From Treponema sp. (lineage in GTDB: Bacteria > Spirochaetota > Spirochaetia > Treponematales > Treponemataceae), in NCBI GenBank assembly GCA_022510925.1, contig JAFLSO010000004.1, positions 1 to 64,000 on the forward strand: a stretch of 64,000 nucleotides of DNA, given 5' to 3'. Shown one piece after another: positions 7,358-15,179 of the stretch (positions within the stretch are counted from its first letter, which is position 1; each line of letters opens with the position of its first letter). The position numbers and the translations under genes are program-made. Under the pieces are notes generated by a model. That model was not told where the DNA came from. It searched no databases and saw only the letters and a program-made list of their open reading frames with translations.

Positions 7358-9628
7358 ATGAGCAGGAACATCACGCACGCAGCACTCAAAGCCGCCGTCT
7401 CATCGCTTGCCGCCGTAACGCTTGCTTTCACGTCATGCTACTCATGGTTTGAGAACAAGGGGCTTTACGGCGGGGACTCCGGGTCCACGTCCATGGGAGA
7501 CCTTCTGGAGGAGACGCAGAAAATAACCAAGCTTGACACACCCGCACAGGTCATAGTCAGCAAGGGCCTCTACAGCGACAGGATTTCCATCACATGGCAG
7601 CCCGTGGACTACGCCAAGAGCTACCGCATAGAGCGCGCGGTGTCCATGCCCGGCTCAGACGGCACGTACACTATTCCCGATGAGGGCGACTACTCCGTTC
7701 TGAAAGAATTCGTTTATGACAAAGTATACTCGGACACGATACTGAAGGCGCCTTCGGCCTCCAGCGAGGAATACACCTACAGATATTATTACAGAATCTG
7801 CGCCGAGAACATAGGAAAGGGCCTGGAGGCCAGCGAGTACACGGATCCCTCAGGGGTAAGCACTGACGGCTGCGGATGGCTTCTGGAGCCCCCGTCCAAC
7901 GTGCAGGCGTGGAAAGGCAAATCCACATCGCGCATAGAAATCTCATGGACAGGCGTGGAGGACGCTGTGTCATACGAGATTTACCGCGGAGAGAAAGAGA
8001 ACGGCGGCGGAATGGAGCTTATAGGCAGCGTGAGGGGGAACAGCACGCTCTACGCGAACGAGATTCTTACCGCGGAGCAGGGGCTGGAATTCTATTACAG
8101 GGTACTGGCAAAGAATTCATACGATCAGCCCAGCGCGCTCTCTAACGTGGCCATGGGATACACGCTCAGGGAGGGCGCGCCCGCCACCCCGGAATCAGTC
8201 ACGGTGGAGAACGGAATGGGCGTAATATCCACAAAGGACGGAGCGTCCGCGGGCCTCAGCGTAAGATGGAGCCCGGTAAGCGCCGCGGACGGCACCACGC
8301 TCACCTACTCGCTCTACCGCACGAGCTCCCAGGACAGCGCGTACACACTGGTAAAGAGCGGCATCACGGGAACCAGCTACACGGATTCCGGCTCATTGAA
8401 AACAGGAATATACTATTACTACTACGTACAGGCGGTTGCCACAACGGAAGGAGTGTCGCTGAAAGGCTCGTTCTCGGAAAGCGGGCCTGACTCCGCTAAC
8501 CCCGCGCTGGGATTCCTTCTGAGCCCGCCGGATTACGTGGAGGCGCAGGACGGAAAGAGCAAGGACACGCTTAATTTGGTGTGGCTTCCCGCGCCGGGAG
8601 AGGAGCTGGGCCTGGAGCTGACGTACAACATTTACACAGCCAGCTCACAGGACGGCACATACACTCCGGTTGAGAGCGGCATCCCGGGAACAAAGAATTC
8701 CGGCGGATACATAGAGCATACCGTGAACAAGGCGCCGTACTTCAAGATAAGCTCCGTGAACTCAAACGGAACAGAAAGCGTCCTGAGCGCCGCGGCCGCA
8801 CCCATGCCCGCCGCACCCACTAATGTCACCGCGAGCAAGACGGCCTATGTGGACGGCTACATGAGCGACTCAAACGCGAACACGCTCGGTGTCTACCCCG
8901 TGAAAGTCACATGGAAATCCCCCGCGGACGATAATCCCGCCGGATACTACGTGTACCGCTCCACAAACAGGGACTCACAGTTCAGAAAGCTCAACAACGA
9001 GCCTGTCACGGGCCTTGAGTATGTGGACGAGAACGCGAGCGCAAAGGCCGGCACCTATTACTACTACAAAGTGGTCTCCGTGAATTCGCTCGGACAGGGA
9101 AACAAGGGAAATGATCCCGGAACGGACAAAGACAACGCCTCGCGCGGATACGGCGCCATAACGCGCGAGCAGTGGTTCCGCGAGTACAACAAGACCATAA
9201 TGAGCAGCCAGAAAAAGCTCACGCTCATGCACAATCCCGACGACATGAAAAAGCTGGGCTCCGAGGAAGTCAAAGGCACCATAAGTGGCACACTGGGCTA
9301 TACGGCCAAAGTTGCGGGACTGGGCGCCGAGATAACCATGCCATACACAAACTACGCGGATTTCTACACAGGAGGCGACCCCGCGCTCGGAGTGTACTTC
9401 GCGCTCACCGGAAACACGGACACAACAAGCAACATGAGCGCCAACGGAAACATGCACGGCACCGTGGAGTGCACGGGAATGTACCCGGGATACGCCATAT
9501 ACGACAATCTCCAGATAAAAGGCGGCGCGGCCGGCGGAGGATACTACAAGGTCCTTACCCGTGACCTGAGCGGAAAGACAGTCCTTGCCGAGGCGAACGT
9601 GGACTGGACCGTGGGAGAGGAAAGATGA
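7358..9628 (+). CDS. Fibronectin type III repeat lipoprotein, second paralogue
   Basis: A 756-residue protein with a relaxed spirochaetal lipobox (FTSC, Cys at 27). At least five FN3-like modules begin near residues 61, 178, 276, 389 and 485, each with a PPxxVxA-type opening and a W strand. From about residue 600 to the end lies a different domain containing SGTLGY, MPYTNYADF, and GMYPGYAIYDNL, shared with the next gene. The start at 7358 has AGG-rich sequence upstream and sits 10 bases after the previous stop; an upstream in-frame start at 7214 would overlap the previous gene by 134 bases and would bury the signal peptide, so it is rejected. It overlaps the next gene by ATGA, so the two are translationally coupled. 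Confidence 0.85.
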   Translation: MSRNITHAALKAAVSSLAAVTLAFTSCYSWFENKGLYGGDSGSTSMGDLLEETQKITKLDTPAQVIVSKGLYSDRISITWQPVDYAKSYRIERAVSMPGSDGTYTIPDEGDYSVLKEFVYDKVYSDTILKAPSASSEEYTYRYYYRICAENIGKGLEASEYTDPSGVSTDGCGWLLEPPSNVQAWKGKSTSRIEISWTGVEDAVSYEIYRGEKENGGGMELIGSVRGNSTLYANEILTAEQGLEFYYRVLAKNSYDQPSALSNVAMGYTLREGAPATPESVTVENGMGVISTKDGASAGLSVRWSPVSAADGTTLTYSLYRTSSQDSAYTLVKSGITGTSYTDSGSLKTGIYYYYYVQAVATTEGVSLKGSFSESGPDSANPALGFLLSPPDYVEAQDGKSKDTLNLVWLPAPGEELGLELTYNIYTASSQDGTYTPVESGIPGTKNSGGYIEHTVNKAPYFKISSVNSNGTESVLSAAAAPMPAAPTNVTASKTAYVDGYMSDSNANTLGVYPVKVTWKSPADDNPAGYYVYRSTNRDSQFRKLNNEPVTGLEYVDENASAKAGTYYYYKVVSVNSLGQGNKGNDPGTDKDNASRGYGAITREQWFREYNKTIMSSQKKLTLMHNPDDMKKLGSEEVKGTISGTLGYTAKVAGLGAEITMPYTNYADFYTGGDPALGVYFALTGNTDTTSNMSANGNMHGTVECTGMYPGYAIYDNLQIKGGAAGGGYYKVLTRDLSGKTVLAEANVDWTVGEER

Positions 9629-10482
9629 TAAAAGTGAACGCGCTACGCATAATAAACCTAACGTTAGGTTTCCTGGCAGTCTCACTCTCCGTGACCCCAG
9701 CCGGCGCGGAGGACATAAGGCTCCTAGCATCCAAAGCGGAGTATTTCCAAAGAGCGGAGGAGAGCCCCTCCGGGCTGTACATATATCCCGTGCGCCTCAC
9801 ATGGGAGCTCCCCGCTGAGTACGCCGATGACACGGGCATGACTTTAATCCTGTACGCGGCCCCCGACGCTGAAAACGCAGAGCCTTCTTTCATTGAGATC
9901 TCAAGGCCGGGCTCCGCGCAAAAAGAATTCTTCCATCATTCGGAGGATTTTACCCCGAACCAGAAGTGGCTTTACAAGCTCAGCGTAATGGATTCCTCGG
10001 GCAGGGAGATTTCCTCGGCCACGGACTACGGCTGGGGAGCGCTGAGCCATGCGCTCTACTTCATCACATACGACTCGCAGATAAAGAAATCACACTCGCG
10101 CCTTACGCTCATGAACAAGCCCGGCAACTGGAACAAACTGGGAAAAGAGAAAATCACCGGGCTTTTCAGCGGCACACTGGGCTACGCCACGTCCGTGCAG
10201 CTCAGCACCCTGAGCGGCGTGGTTAAGATGCCGTACACAAACTACTCGGACTTTCCCGGCTGGATTCTTACAGGCTCCATGGACACCAGGGCGAACATAT
10301 CTGGAAACGGAAAAATGAGCGGCACCATGAGCATAGAGGGAATGTACCCCGGCTCGGTATGCTATGACGACCTCGTGCTCAGAGACAGCAGGGCGGGAGG
10401 CGGCACGTACATCGTAAGCCCGCAGGGCGCGGAGACAAAGAGCCTTGACTATGAGATAACATTTTATGGAGATGATAAATGA
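9625..10482 (+). CDS. Secreted short paralogue: one FN3-like module plus the shared C-terminal domain
   Basis: A 285-residue protein with a standard signal peptide cleaved after PAGA (about residue 28), not a lipobox. Its layout matches the last 270 residues of the preceding 756-residue lipoprotein: one FN3-like module (LYIYPVRLTW, then LILYAAP) followed by the shared domain with SRLTLMNKPGNWNKLG, FSGTLGY, MPYTNYSDFPGW and GMYPGSVCYDDL. It probably arose by duplication of that end. It begins in the ATGA overlap with its neighbour. Being unlipidated it may be a soluble periplasmic or released partner of the anchored forms (inference). Confidence 0.8.
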   Translation: MIKVNALRIINLTLGFLAVSLSVTPAGAEDIRLLASKAEYFQRAEESPSGLYIYPVRLTWELPAEYADDTGMTLILYAAPDAENAEPSFIEISRPGSAQKEFFHHSEDFTPNQKWLYKLSVMDSSGREISSATDYGWGALSHALYFITYDSQIKKSHSRLTLMNKPGNWNKLGKEKITGLFSGTLGYATSVQLSTLSGVVKMPYTNYSDFPGWILTGSMDTRANISGNGKMSGTMSIEGMYPGSVCYDDLVLRDSRAGGGTYIVSPQGAETKSLDYEITFYGDDK

Positions 10483-10847
10483 AGCCTTCCCGATTCCCCC
10501 CAGTCATCATACTGATCTCTTTTTTTGTGCTGCAGGCGCTGTGCTCATGCTATGTGCCCAGCCCGCTCTACGGAACATGGGCAGACAACGCGGGGAACAA
10601 GATAGTTTTCCAGTCCGACGGAACTTTCACGGCCAGAGTGTACACGGGCACTGACGCGAACGGGGACCCCACCGCCACAAATTTCAGCGGAACATACACA
10701 GTGCTTGACAACATACTCATCTTCCAGTTCGAGTCCGGCTCATCCAGAATCACGGACTGGGACATAAACGGTGCCGCGCTCACGCTGAAATGGTCAGAGG
10801 ACACTTCCAGCACGCTGAGCCTCACGCTCTATCACACGGCACGGTGA
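10479..10847 (+). CDS. Small lipoprotein, lipocalin-like
   Basis: A 122-residue protein with lipoprotein signal LQALCSC (Cys near 24). The mature part reads YGTWADNAGNKIVFQSDGTF, then GTYTVLDNILIF and LTLKWSEDTSSTLSLTLY. This alternating beta pattern starting G-x-W is common in lipocalin-like or META-type small lipoproteins, but I cannot assign it to one family. It starts in an ATGA overlap with the previous stop and is followed 15 bases later by the last gene of the operon. Confidence 0.7.
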   Translation: MKPSRFPPVIILISFFVLQALCSCYVPSPLYGTWADNAGNKIVFQSDGTFTARVYTGTDANGDPTATNFSGTYTVLDNILIFQFESGSSRITDWDINGAALTLKWSEDTSSTLSLTLYHTAR

Positions 10848-10862
10848 ACCAGGCGGTACGGC

Positions 10863-11615
10863 ATGGCGCATAGAAACGGCTTAATCCTTATCACAAGGCA
10901 TCTCATACTTTCGGCGGTGCTGGCATTCTCTGCGGCGGGAGCGGCGTTCTCACAGGAATATTCCAGCGAGGAGAACCTGAACCCGCGCACAGGTTTCCCC
11001 GAGATAGAAGAGAAGCCTTTCATTATGCTCAACGAGGGGATTGCCTTCACGCAGATAAACCGCATAGAGATAAACGAGGCGCGCAGCAACTTCGTGAGGG
11101 AGGACTATCTCATAGGCGCGTACTTCGCCGTGCAGACAAAGAACCTGCGGCCAGTGGACAGCATAGGTATAATATCCGTGTACTACCCTTTCTATCATAC
11201 TTTCAACGGAATGCGTCAGACCACCAAGCAGATTCTTCTTTATGCGGTGGATTTGTTCTACGCGCCGTTCTTTGAGACGGACATGTGGAAATACGTAAGG
11301 CTTAAATTCGCGCCGGGACTTCACACCACGTACCAGCTGACGGACGAATACCACATGCTGTACTTCGGCATGGAGATTCTTCTGGGCGCGGAGCTTCCTG
11401 CGGCTCGGTGCTGGACTGTCCTGGTGGACGGTATGCTTACCGTGGACTACGCGAATCTGGGCAGCAACCGCATAATCCAGCCCTTCGACTACGCATGGCA
11501 GTACAGGCTGAATGCGGGAGTGCGCTACTCCAGGAAAGGCATAAATAAATTCGCATATCTGGAGGGAAGAAGAAAGTCGTCAAACCACTACACCACGGAG
11601 CGTCAGGAGAAATAG
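10863..11615 (+). CDS. Probable outer-membrane protein closing the FN3 lipoprotein operon
   Basis: A 250-residue exported protein with a signal peptide cleaved near AAFSQ. The mature chain has many amphipathic, aromatic-rich strands (DYLIGAYFAVQTKNL, SIGIISVYYPFYHTF, YHMLYFGMEILLGAEL, YAWQYRLNAGVRYSRKG), the look of an 8- to 12-strand beta-barrel. I do not recognise the family. As the last gene of the operon with four envelope neighbours, it may be the outer-membrane partner of the FN3 lipoproteins (inference). It converges on rnc with 21 bases between stops and no clear terminator. Confidence 0.7.
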   Translation: MAHRNGLILITRHLILSAVLAFSAAGAAFSQEYSSEENLNPRTGFPEIEEKPFIMLNEGIAFTQINRIEINEARSNFVREDYLIGAYFAVQTKNLRPVDSIGIISVYYPFYHTFNGMRQTTKQILLYAVDLFYAPFFETDMWKYVRLKFAPGLHTTYQLTDEYHMLYFGMEILLGAELPAARCWTVLVDGMLTVDYANLGSNRIIQPFDYAWQYRLNAGVRYSRKGINKFAYLEGRRKSSNHYTTERQEK

Positions 11616-11636
11616 ACAGGCTTTCCCAGGCCCCTT

Positions 11637-12389
11637 CTAGCGCTCCTCCACACCAAGCGCAAGGCACGCCATGCGGGCAGCCTCCTGCTCAGCGCTCTTC
11701 TTGTTCTTTCCCTTGGCGGGACCGAAAGACCTGCCCCCTAGAAAGACTTTAACCTCAAAAATCCTGTCGTGGTCAGGGCCGCTGGCCGACACAAGCTCGT
11801 ACCTGGGGCATTCCCGGGCCTTTTTCTGATAGAATTCCTGCAGCAGCGATTTCCAGTCGCGGTTCCCCCTGTCCGCCTGCACCTTGCGGATTTCGGGCAC
11901 TATCAGCCTCTCCACAAGCCTCTCCGCCGCCTCGTAGCCTGAATCCAGATACAGCGCGCCCAGCACTGCCTCCACGGCGTCCGCCAGAATAGCGGGCTTT
12001 TTCCTTCCGCCGCTGAGCTCCTCCCCTCGCCCCAGAACCAGAAACCTGTCCAGCCGCATTTTGTCCAGTGCTATGGGAGCCAGGACCTGCTCGCTGACCA
12101 CGTTGCTTTTTATGCGGGAAAGCTCGCCCTCCTTGCAGTCCCTCATGTCATTATACAGGAATGCCGCCGTAGAGAGCCCCAGCACGCTGTCGCCCAGGAA
12201 TTCCAGGCGCTCGTTATTGCACGTCCTGAACTCCTCATTTTCATTTGAAAAACTTCTGTGATGCAGGGCCAGATCCAGCAGACCTAAATCTTTAAAATGT
12301 AAATCAAGACCGGCACAAAAATCCTCAAGCTCCCTCATGCGCTCAGGGCTTATCCTCTCCTGCGCCAAAGCTCTGTCCTTCTCTCTCAA
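11637..12389 (-). CDS. rnc: Ribonuclease III
   Basis: A 250-residue endonuclease that cuts double-stranded RNA in rRNA and mRNA processing. The catalytic signature NERLEFLGDSV spans residues 59-69 (E63 and D67), and the second acidic pair lies in ILADAVEAVLGALY (D137, E140). A double-stranded RNA-binding domain begins near residue 178 and ends with GKNKKSAEQEAARMA. I place the start at a TTG (12389) because it has a well-spaced GGAG; the first ATG (12338) has its nearest purine-rich site 15 bases away. It lies downstream of rpmF-acpP on the same strand, behind a terminator. Confidence 0.95.
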   Translation of the reverse strand: MREKDRALAQERISPERMRELEDFCAGLDLHFKDLGLLDLALHHRSFSNENEEFRTCNNERLEFLGDSVLGLSTAAFLYNDMRDCKEGELSRIKSNVVSEQVLAPIALDKMRLDRFLVLGRGEELSGGRKKPAILADAVEAVLGALYLDSGYEAAERLVERLIVPEIRKVQADRGNRDWKSLLQEFYQKKARECPRYELVSASGPDHDRIFEVKVFLGGRSFGPAKGKNKKSAEQEAARMACLALGVEER

Positions 12390-12412
12390 AAAAAATCTCC
12401 GCGGAATTTAAA

Positions 12413-12443
12413 ACAAAAAAAGCACAGTAACCAGTACCGTGCT
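12413..12443 (-). terminator. Terminator between acpP and rnc
   Basis: Minus-strand stem AGCACGGTA with TACTGTGCT (one G-T pair), loop CTGGT, followed by TTTTTTTG. It lies just upstream of the rnc start, so most rpmF-acpP transcripts should stop here and rnc would be expressed by read-through or from its own weak promoter. Confidence 0.8.
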
Positions 12444-12464
12444 TTTATTCAGAACCGAAATATC

Positions 12465-12701
12465 TTACTGCTTCTGTGATTTGATGAAGTCGTAAGCGTC
12501 CTTTACGGTCTCAAACTCATTCGCCTTCTCATCGGGGATGGAGACGCCGGTCTCCTCCTCAATGGCGTAGACAAGCTCGTAGGTGTCCAGGCTGTCAGCG
12601 CCAAGGTCGCCGCGGAAAGACGCCTCCATGGTTACTTTAGAAACATCAATCTCAAGCTTGTCAGCGATGAGCTTCTGCATTTTCTCAAACAATTCGTCCA
12701 T
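12465..12701 (-). CDS. acpP: Acyl carrier protein
   Basis: This 78-residue acidic protein carries growing fatty acyl chains on a 4'-phosphopantetheine arm. The attachment site is the Ser of GADSLD at residue 37, with the four-helix pattern of the family around it. The ATG has a GGAG-like AAGGAG site. It lies 11 bases after rpmF; this rpmF-acpP pairing is common although plsX and the fab genes usually found between them are absent here. The phosphopantetheine it needs depends on coenzyme A, made by coaD next door. Confidence 0.97.
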   Translation of the reverse strand: MDELFEKMQKLIADKLEIDVSKVTMEASFRGDLGADSLDTYELVYAIEEETGVSIPDEKANEFETVKDAYDFIKSQKQ

Positions 12702-12712
12702 AGTTTTCTCCT

Positions 12713-12901
12713 TTAGCCGTTAACTTCGGGTGTAATCACCTGGCGTCCGCGGTAGAAACCACATTTTGGGCATACATGATGCGGCAAAACTAAGTTGCTA
12801 CAGTTGTTGCAGGGAACAAGGTTGGGAGCATCCAAATGCATATTTACACCGCGCCTTCTTTTAGTCACGGCTTTTGAAACTTTTGATCTAGGTACTGCCA
12901 T
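12713..12901 (-). CDS. rpmF: Ribosomal protein L32
   Basis: A 62-residue 50S subunit protein. The start MAVPRSKVSKAVTKRRR is typical, and four cysteines (31, 34, 44, 47 in CNNC and CPKC) form the zinc ribbon, so this is the zinc-binding form. It leads the rpmF-acpP unit from a promoter with a perfect TTGACA box. Confidence 0.97.
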   Translation of the reverse strand: MAVPRSKVSKAVTKRRRGVNMHLDAPNLVPCNNCSNLVLPHHVCPKCGFYRGRQVITPEVNG

Positions 12902-12948
12902 AATATATTACCTCGCTATAAATGTTAGTTTTCTGTATAACGCTGTTT

Positions 12949-12978
12949 ATACTACTACAGATTCCTAATCTATGTCAA
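12949..12978 (-). promoter_or_regulatory. Promoter of rpmF-acpP
   Basis: Minus strand TTGACA (12978-12973), 18-base spacer, TAGTAT (12954-12949). The leader to rpmF would be about 40 bases. Confidence 0.7.
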
Positions 12979-13002
12979 GAATTATAAGCCCAACTGTCTT
13001 AA

Positions 13003-13027
13003 ATTGTCAATATTTTTCAGTGACAAT
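13003..13027. repeat. Inverted repeat between coaD and rpmF
   Basis: ATTGTCA (13003-13009) and TGACAAT (13021-13027) form a perfect 7-bp inverted repeat with an 11-base AT-rich centre, in the 175-base gap between coaD and rpmF. It could be a weak terminator for coaD on the minus strand or an operator upstream of the rpmF promoter; no strong T-run decides it. Confidence 0.45.
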
Positions 13028-13076
13028 CATGCATTTTTTGTCAGACATATCCGCGAGCGTGACGGCTGGCCTGAAT

Positions 13077-13556
13077 TCACGCGCCGTACTTCCGCCTTAT
13101 CGCGTCCGCCACTATCTCAGGAACCATGCCCGAGATGTCGCCCCCGAATTTAGCGAGCTCCTTTATGCTGCTTGACCTTATCAGGAAATACCTCTGCTCC
13201 GTGGGAACGAACAGGGTCTCTATGTGGCTGTTCAGCGAGCGGTTTATGAGCGAAAGGTCGAACTCGTAGGAGAAGTCGTTGGCGCCCCGTATGCCGCGCA
13301 GAAGGACTTTGGCGCCCGTCTTGCTGCAATAATCCACAATCAGGGTGCCGCATTTGTGGACGCTCACGTTCCTGTAAGATTTCGTAAGCTCCCTCAGCAT
13401 CTCCACCCGCTCCGAGTCGCTGAAAAGGTACTGCTTGTCGGGATTCACCGAGACCACCACGTCTATGCTGTCGAACAGCCTGGACGCGCGCTCTATTACA
13501 TTAAGATGCCCGTAGGTGGGAGGATCGAACGAACCTGGAAAAACTGCCGTAGTCAT
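13077..13556 (-). CDS. coaD: Phosphopantetheine adenylyltransferase
   Basis: A 159-residue enzyme that joins ATP and 4'-phosphopantetheine to form dephospho-CoA, the fourth step of coenzyme A synthesis. It shows the nucleotidyltransferase motif GSFDPPTYGHLNV (residues 8-20, with TYGH as the T/HxGH motif), LLRGIRGANDFSYE, and the C-terminal RSSSIKELAKFGGD that binds the ATP phosphates. Length is standard. It is transcribed divergently from the lipoprotein at 13646 and may be read with the upstream unit only on its own strand. Confidence 0.95.
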   Translation of the reverse strand: MTTAVFPGSFDPPTYGHLNVIERASRLFDSIDVVVSVNPDKQYLFSDSERVEMLRELTKSYRNVSVHKCGTLIVDYCSKTGAKVLLRGIRGANDFSYEFDLSLINRSLNSHIETLFVPTEQRYFLIRSSSIKELAKFGGDISGMVPEIVADAIRRKYGA

Positions 13557-13609
13557 GAGCCGATTCTATCAAAAAACGCGGATTTTCTCAATTAAAAATA
13601 TCAGAAAAA

Positions 13610-13638
13610 TTGACCGAAACGCATTTTAGTATTAAACT
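13610..13638 (+). promoter_or_regulatory. Promoter giving a near-leaderless lipoprotein mRNA
   Basis: TTGACC (13610-13615), 17-base spacer, TAAACT (13633-13638). Only seven bases separate the -10 box from the ATG at 13646, so the mRNA should begin at or within a base or two of the start codon. Confidence 0.65.
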
Positions 13639-13645
13639 AGTAGGC

Positions 13646-14236
13646 ATGAAGCAAATTAGAATAGCCACAGGCATTGCGGTCATGGTGCTGTCGGCGGCGC
13701 TGGCGGGGTGTGCTTCCACAGAAAAAATTGCTCCGGCGCCAGGACCCAGCCCTCAGACAGAGAATCCTCCTGTGTCCGAGCAGGAGACTCCGCACGAGGA
13801 GATTCCCGTTCCTGCGGACGATGAGTTCGCCCGCTCCACCGCTGACGTCGACATCACGAAAGAGACATTCGAGGAGGACAAGCACGACATCCTTGAGATA
13901 ATAAAGAACCTGGACAAGGTAATGTCTGACGGCAACTACACCGAATGGCGCAATTACCTGGACAAGGAGAGCATAGACTACTGGTCGCAGAGCGCGAACC
14001 TTCAGAAGGCGTCGCAGAGGCTTCCGGTGAAGGGGCTCAAGCTCTCGAACCTGAGCGATTACTTTAAATACGTGTTCATACCAAGCCGCAAGGGCCGCCG
14101 CATAGACGAGATACGCTACGAGACGCCCACGCGCATAAAGGTCGTTCAGGTGAAGGACGACACGGACACAGTGTACTACAATTTCTACAGGATTGGTGAC
14201 AGCTGGAAGATACACCTTCCGCAGATAACGGACTGA
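13646..14236 (+). CDS. Lipoprotein of unknown function
   Basis: A 196-residue protein with a clear lipoprotein signal (LAGC, Cys 22), then a Pro/Glu-rich linker of about 45 residues, then a folded part containing DILEIIKNLDKVMSDGNY, WRNYLDKESIDYW, and a C-terminal beta region ending VYYNFYRIGDSWKIHLP. The fold resembles the NTF2-like or DUF4878-type small domains that end in a GxWKI strand, but that is only an impression. There is no Shine-Dalgarno site; the start is chosen because it begins the signal peptide and lies at the predicted transcript end. A TTG start at 13610 would lie inside the -35 box and is rejected. Confidence 0.8.
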   Translation: MKQIRIATGIAVMVLSAALAGCASTEKIAPAPGPSPQTENPPVSEQETPHEEIPVPADDEFARSTADVDITKETFEEDKHDILEIIKNLDKVMSDGNYTEWRNYLDKESIDYWSQSANLQKASQRLPVKGLKLSNLSDYFKYVFIPSRKGRRIDEIRYETPTRIKVVQVKDDTDTVYYNFYRIGDSWKIHLPQITD

Positions 14237-14255
14237 CCTGACGGCAGGGCGCATG

Positions 14256-14284
14256 TTGATTTTTTAGCCGGCATGCTGTATAAT
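14256..14284 (+). promoter_or_regulatory. Strong promoter of the HEAT-like protein gene
   Basis: TTGATT (14256-14261), 17 bases, perfect TATAAT (14279-14284). The leader of about 22 bases contains AGGAGG, so the gene is expected to be well expressed. Confidence 0.8.
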
Positions 14285-14313
14285 AAAATGATTTTCCATC
14301 AGGAGGAATTTAA

Positions 14314-15024
14314 ATGAAATTTGCTAAGCTTGCTGCGGCCGCGCTTATCTGCGCCGTCTCTACTGGAGCGGCGATAGCGCAGCGTTCGGAGACATCCGTG
14401 GAGGATGACTACCTGAGCAATATGGAGGATGTCATCATAACGGAGCTTGCCGCCTCAGATGACTACGACAACAAGCTTGTGGCGCTGCAGTACCTTGAGA
14501 ACGCGGTGGCTGAGGGCCGCACATCCCCGGACATGGTGGCCGCGCTTGACTCCCTTGCAGGCGAAGGCATTAAGACTAAGAGCAAGACTAACGGCCGCGT
14601 CATGAACAACTTCCCGGACATACGCGCCAAGGCGTGCGACATTCTGGGCGAGATTCCCACCAAGGAGTCCAAGTCCACCCTTCTGTCAATCGCGGCGGAG
14701 GACAACGAGCCCATGGTGGTAACGGCCGCGGTGCGCTCGCTGGGCAACATAGGCATGAACGAGGGCGACGACGTGGTCGCTGCCATAGAGTTCATACAGC
14801 ACAAGTACAATGCGCTTAACCCCACGTCATCCCTGGCTCTGGAGGTGCTGAACGCCTACGAGAAGCTTGCCCCCGATGTGGAGGACAAGGGCGCCATGAT
14901 TCAGTCCATCTCCGAGATAGCGTCAAACGGAAAATACGTAAAGCCCGTGCGCGACAAAGCGCGCTCCCTTATCAGGGATCTCACCAGCTCAGGCTCATCA
15001 TCCAAGAATTCAAAAGAGAAATAG
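14314..15024 (+). CDS. Exported HEAT-repeat-like protein
   Basis: A 236-residue protein with a cleavable signal peptide (cut after AIAQ, about residue 23). The mature chain is helical and carries HEAT-like helix pairs such as DIRAKACDILGEIPTKESKSTLLSIAAED and MVVTAAVRSLGNIGMNEGDDVV. It is presumably a periplasmic scaffold; function is unknown. A near-ideal promoter and an AGGAGG ribosome site predict high expression, and a terminator follows, so it is a single-gene unit. Confidence 0.75.
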   Translation: MKFAKLAAAALICAVSTGAAIAQRSETSVEDDYLSNMEDVIITELAASDDYDNKLVALQYLENAVAEGRTSPDMVAALDSLAGEGIKTKSKTNGRVMNNFPDIRAKACDILGEIPTKESKSTLLSIAAEDNEPMVVTAAVRSLGNIGMNEGDDVVAAIEFIQHKYNALNPTSSLALEVLNAYEKLAPDVEDKGAMIQSISEIASNGKYVKPVRDKARSLIRDLTSSGSSSKNSKEK

Positions 15025-15079
15025 ACCGGTCACAATCCCCGCGGCATAAGCGCCCGGGGAAAACGCCGTGTGAGCTCTA

Positions 15080-15115
15080 AAGGTTGCGCATGACAGCGCA
15101 GCCTTAGTTTTTTTT
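15080..15115 (+). terminator. Terminator after the HEAT-like gene
   Basis: Stem AAGGTTGCGC with GCGCAGCCTT (one T-G pair), loop ATGACA, then AGTTTTTTTT. Confidence 0.9.
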
Positions 15116-15179
15116 ACAGGATATTTCAGAACGTCAGAACCGGCACTGCACCAGCAGGCGAACCTCCAGAGGTAAAGCA

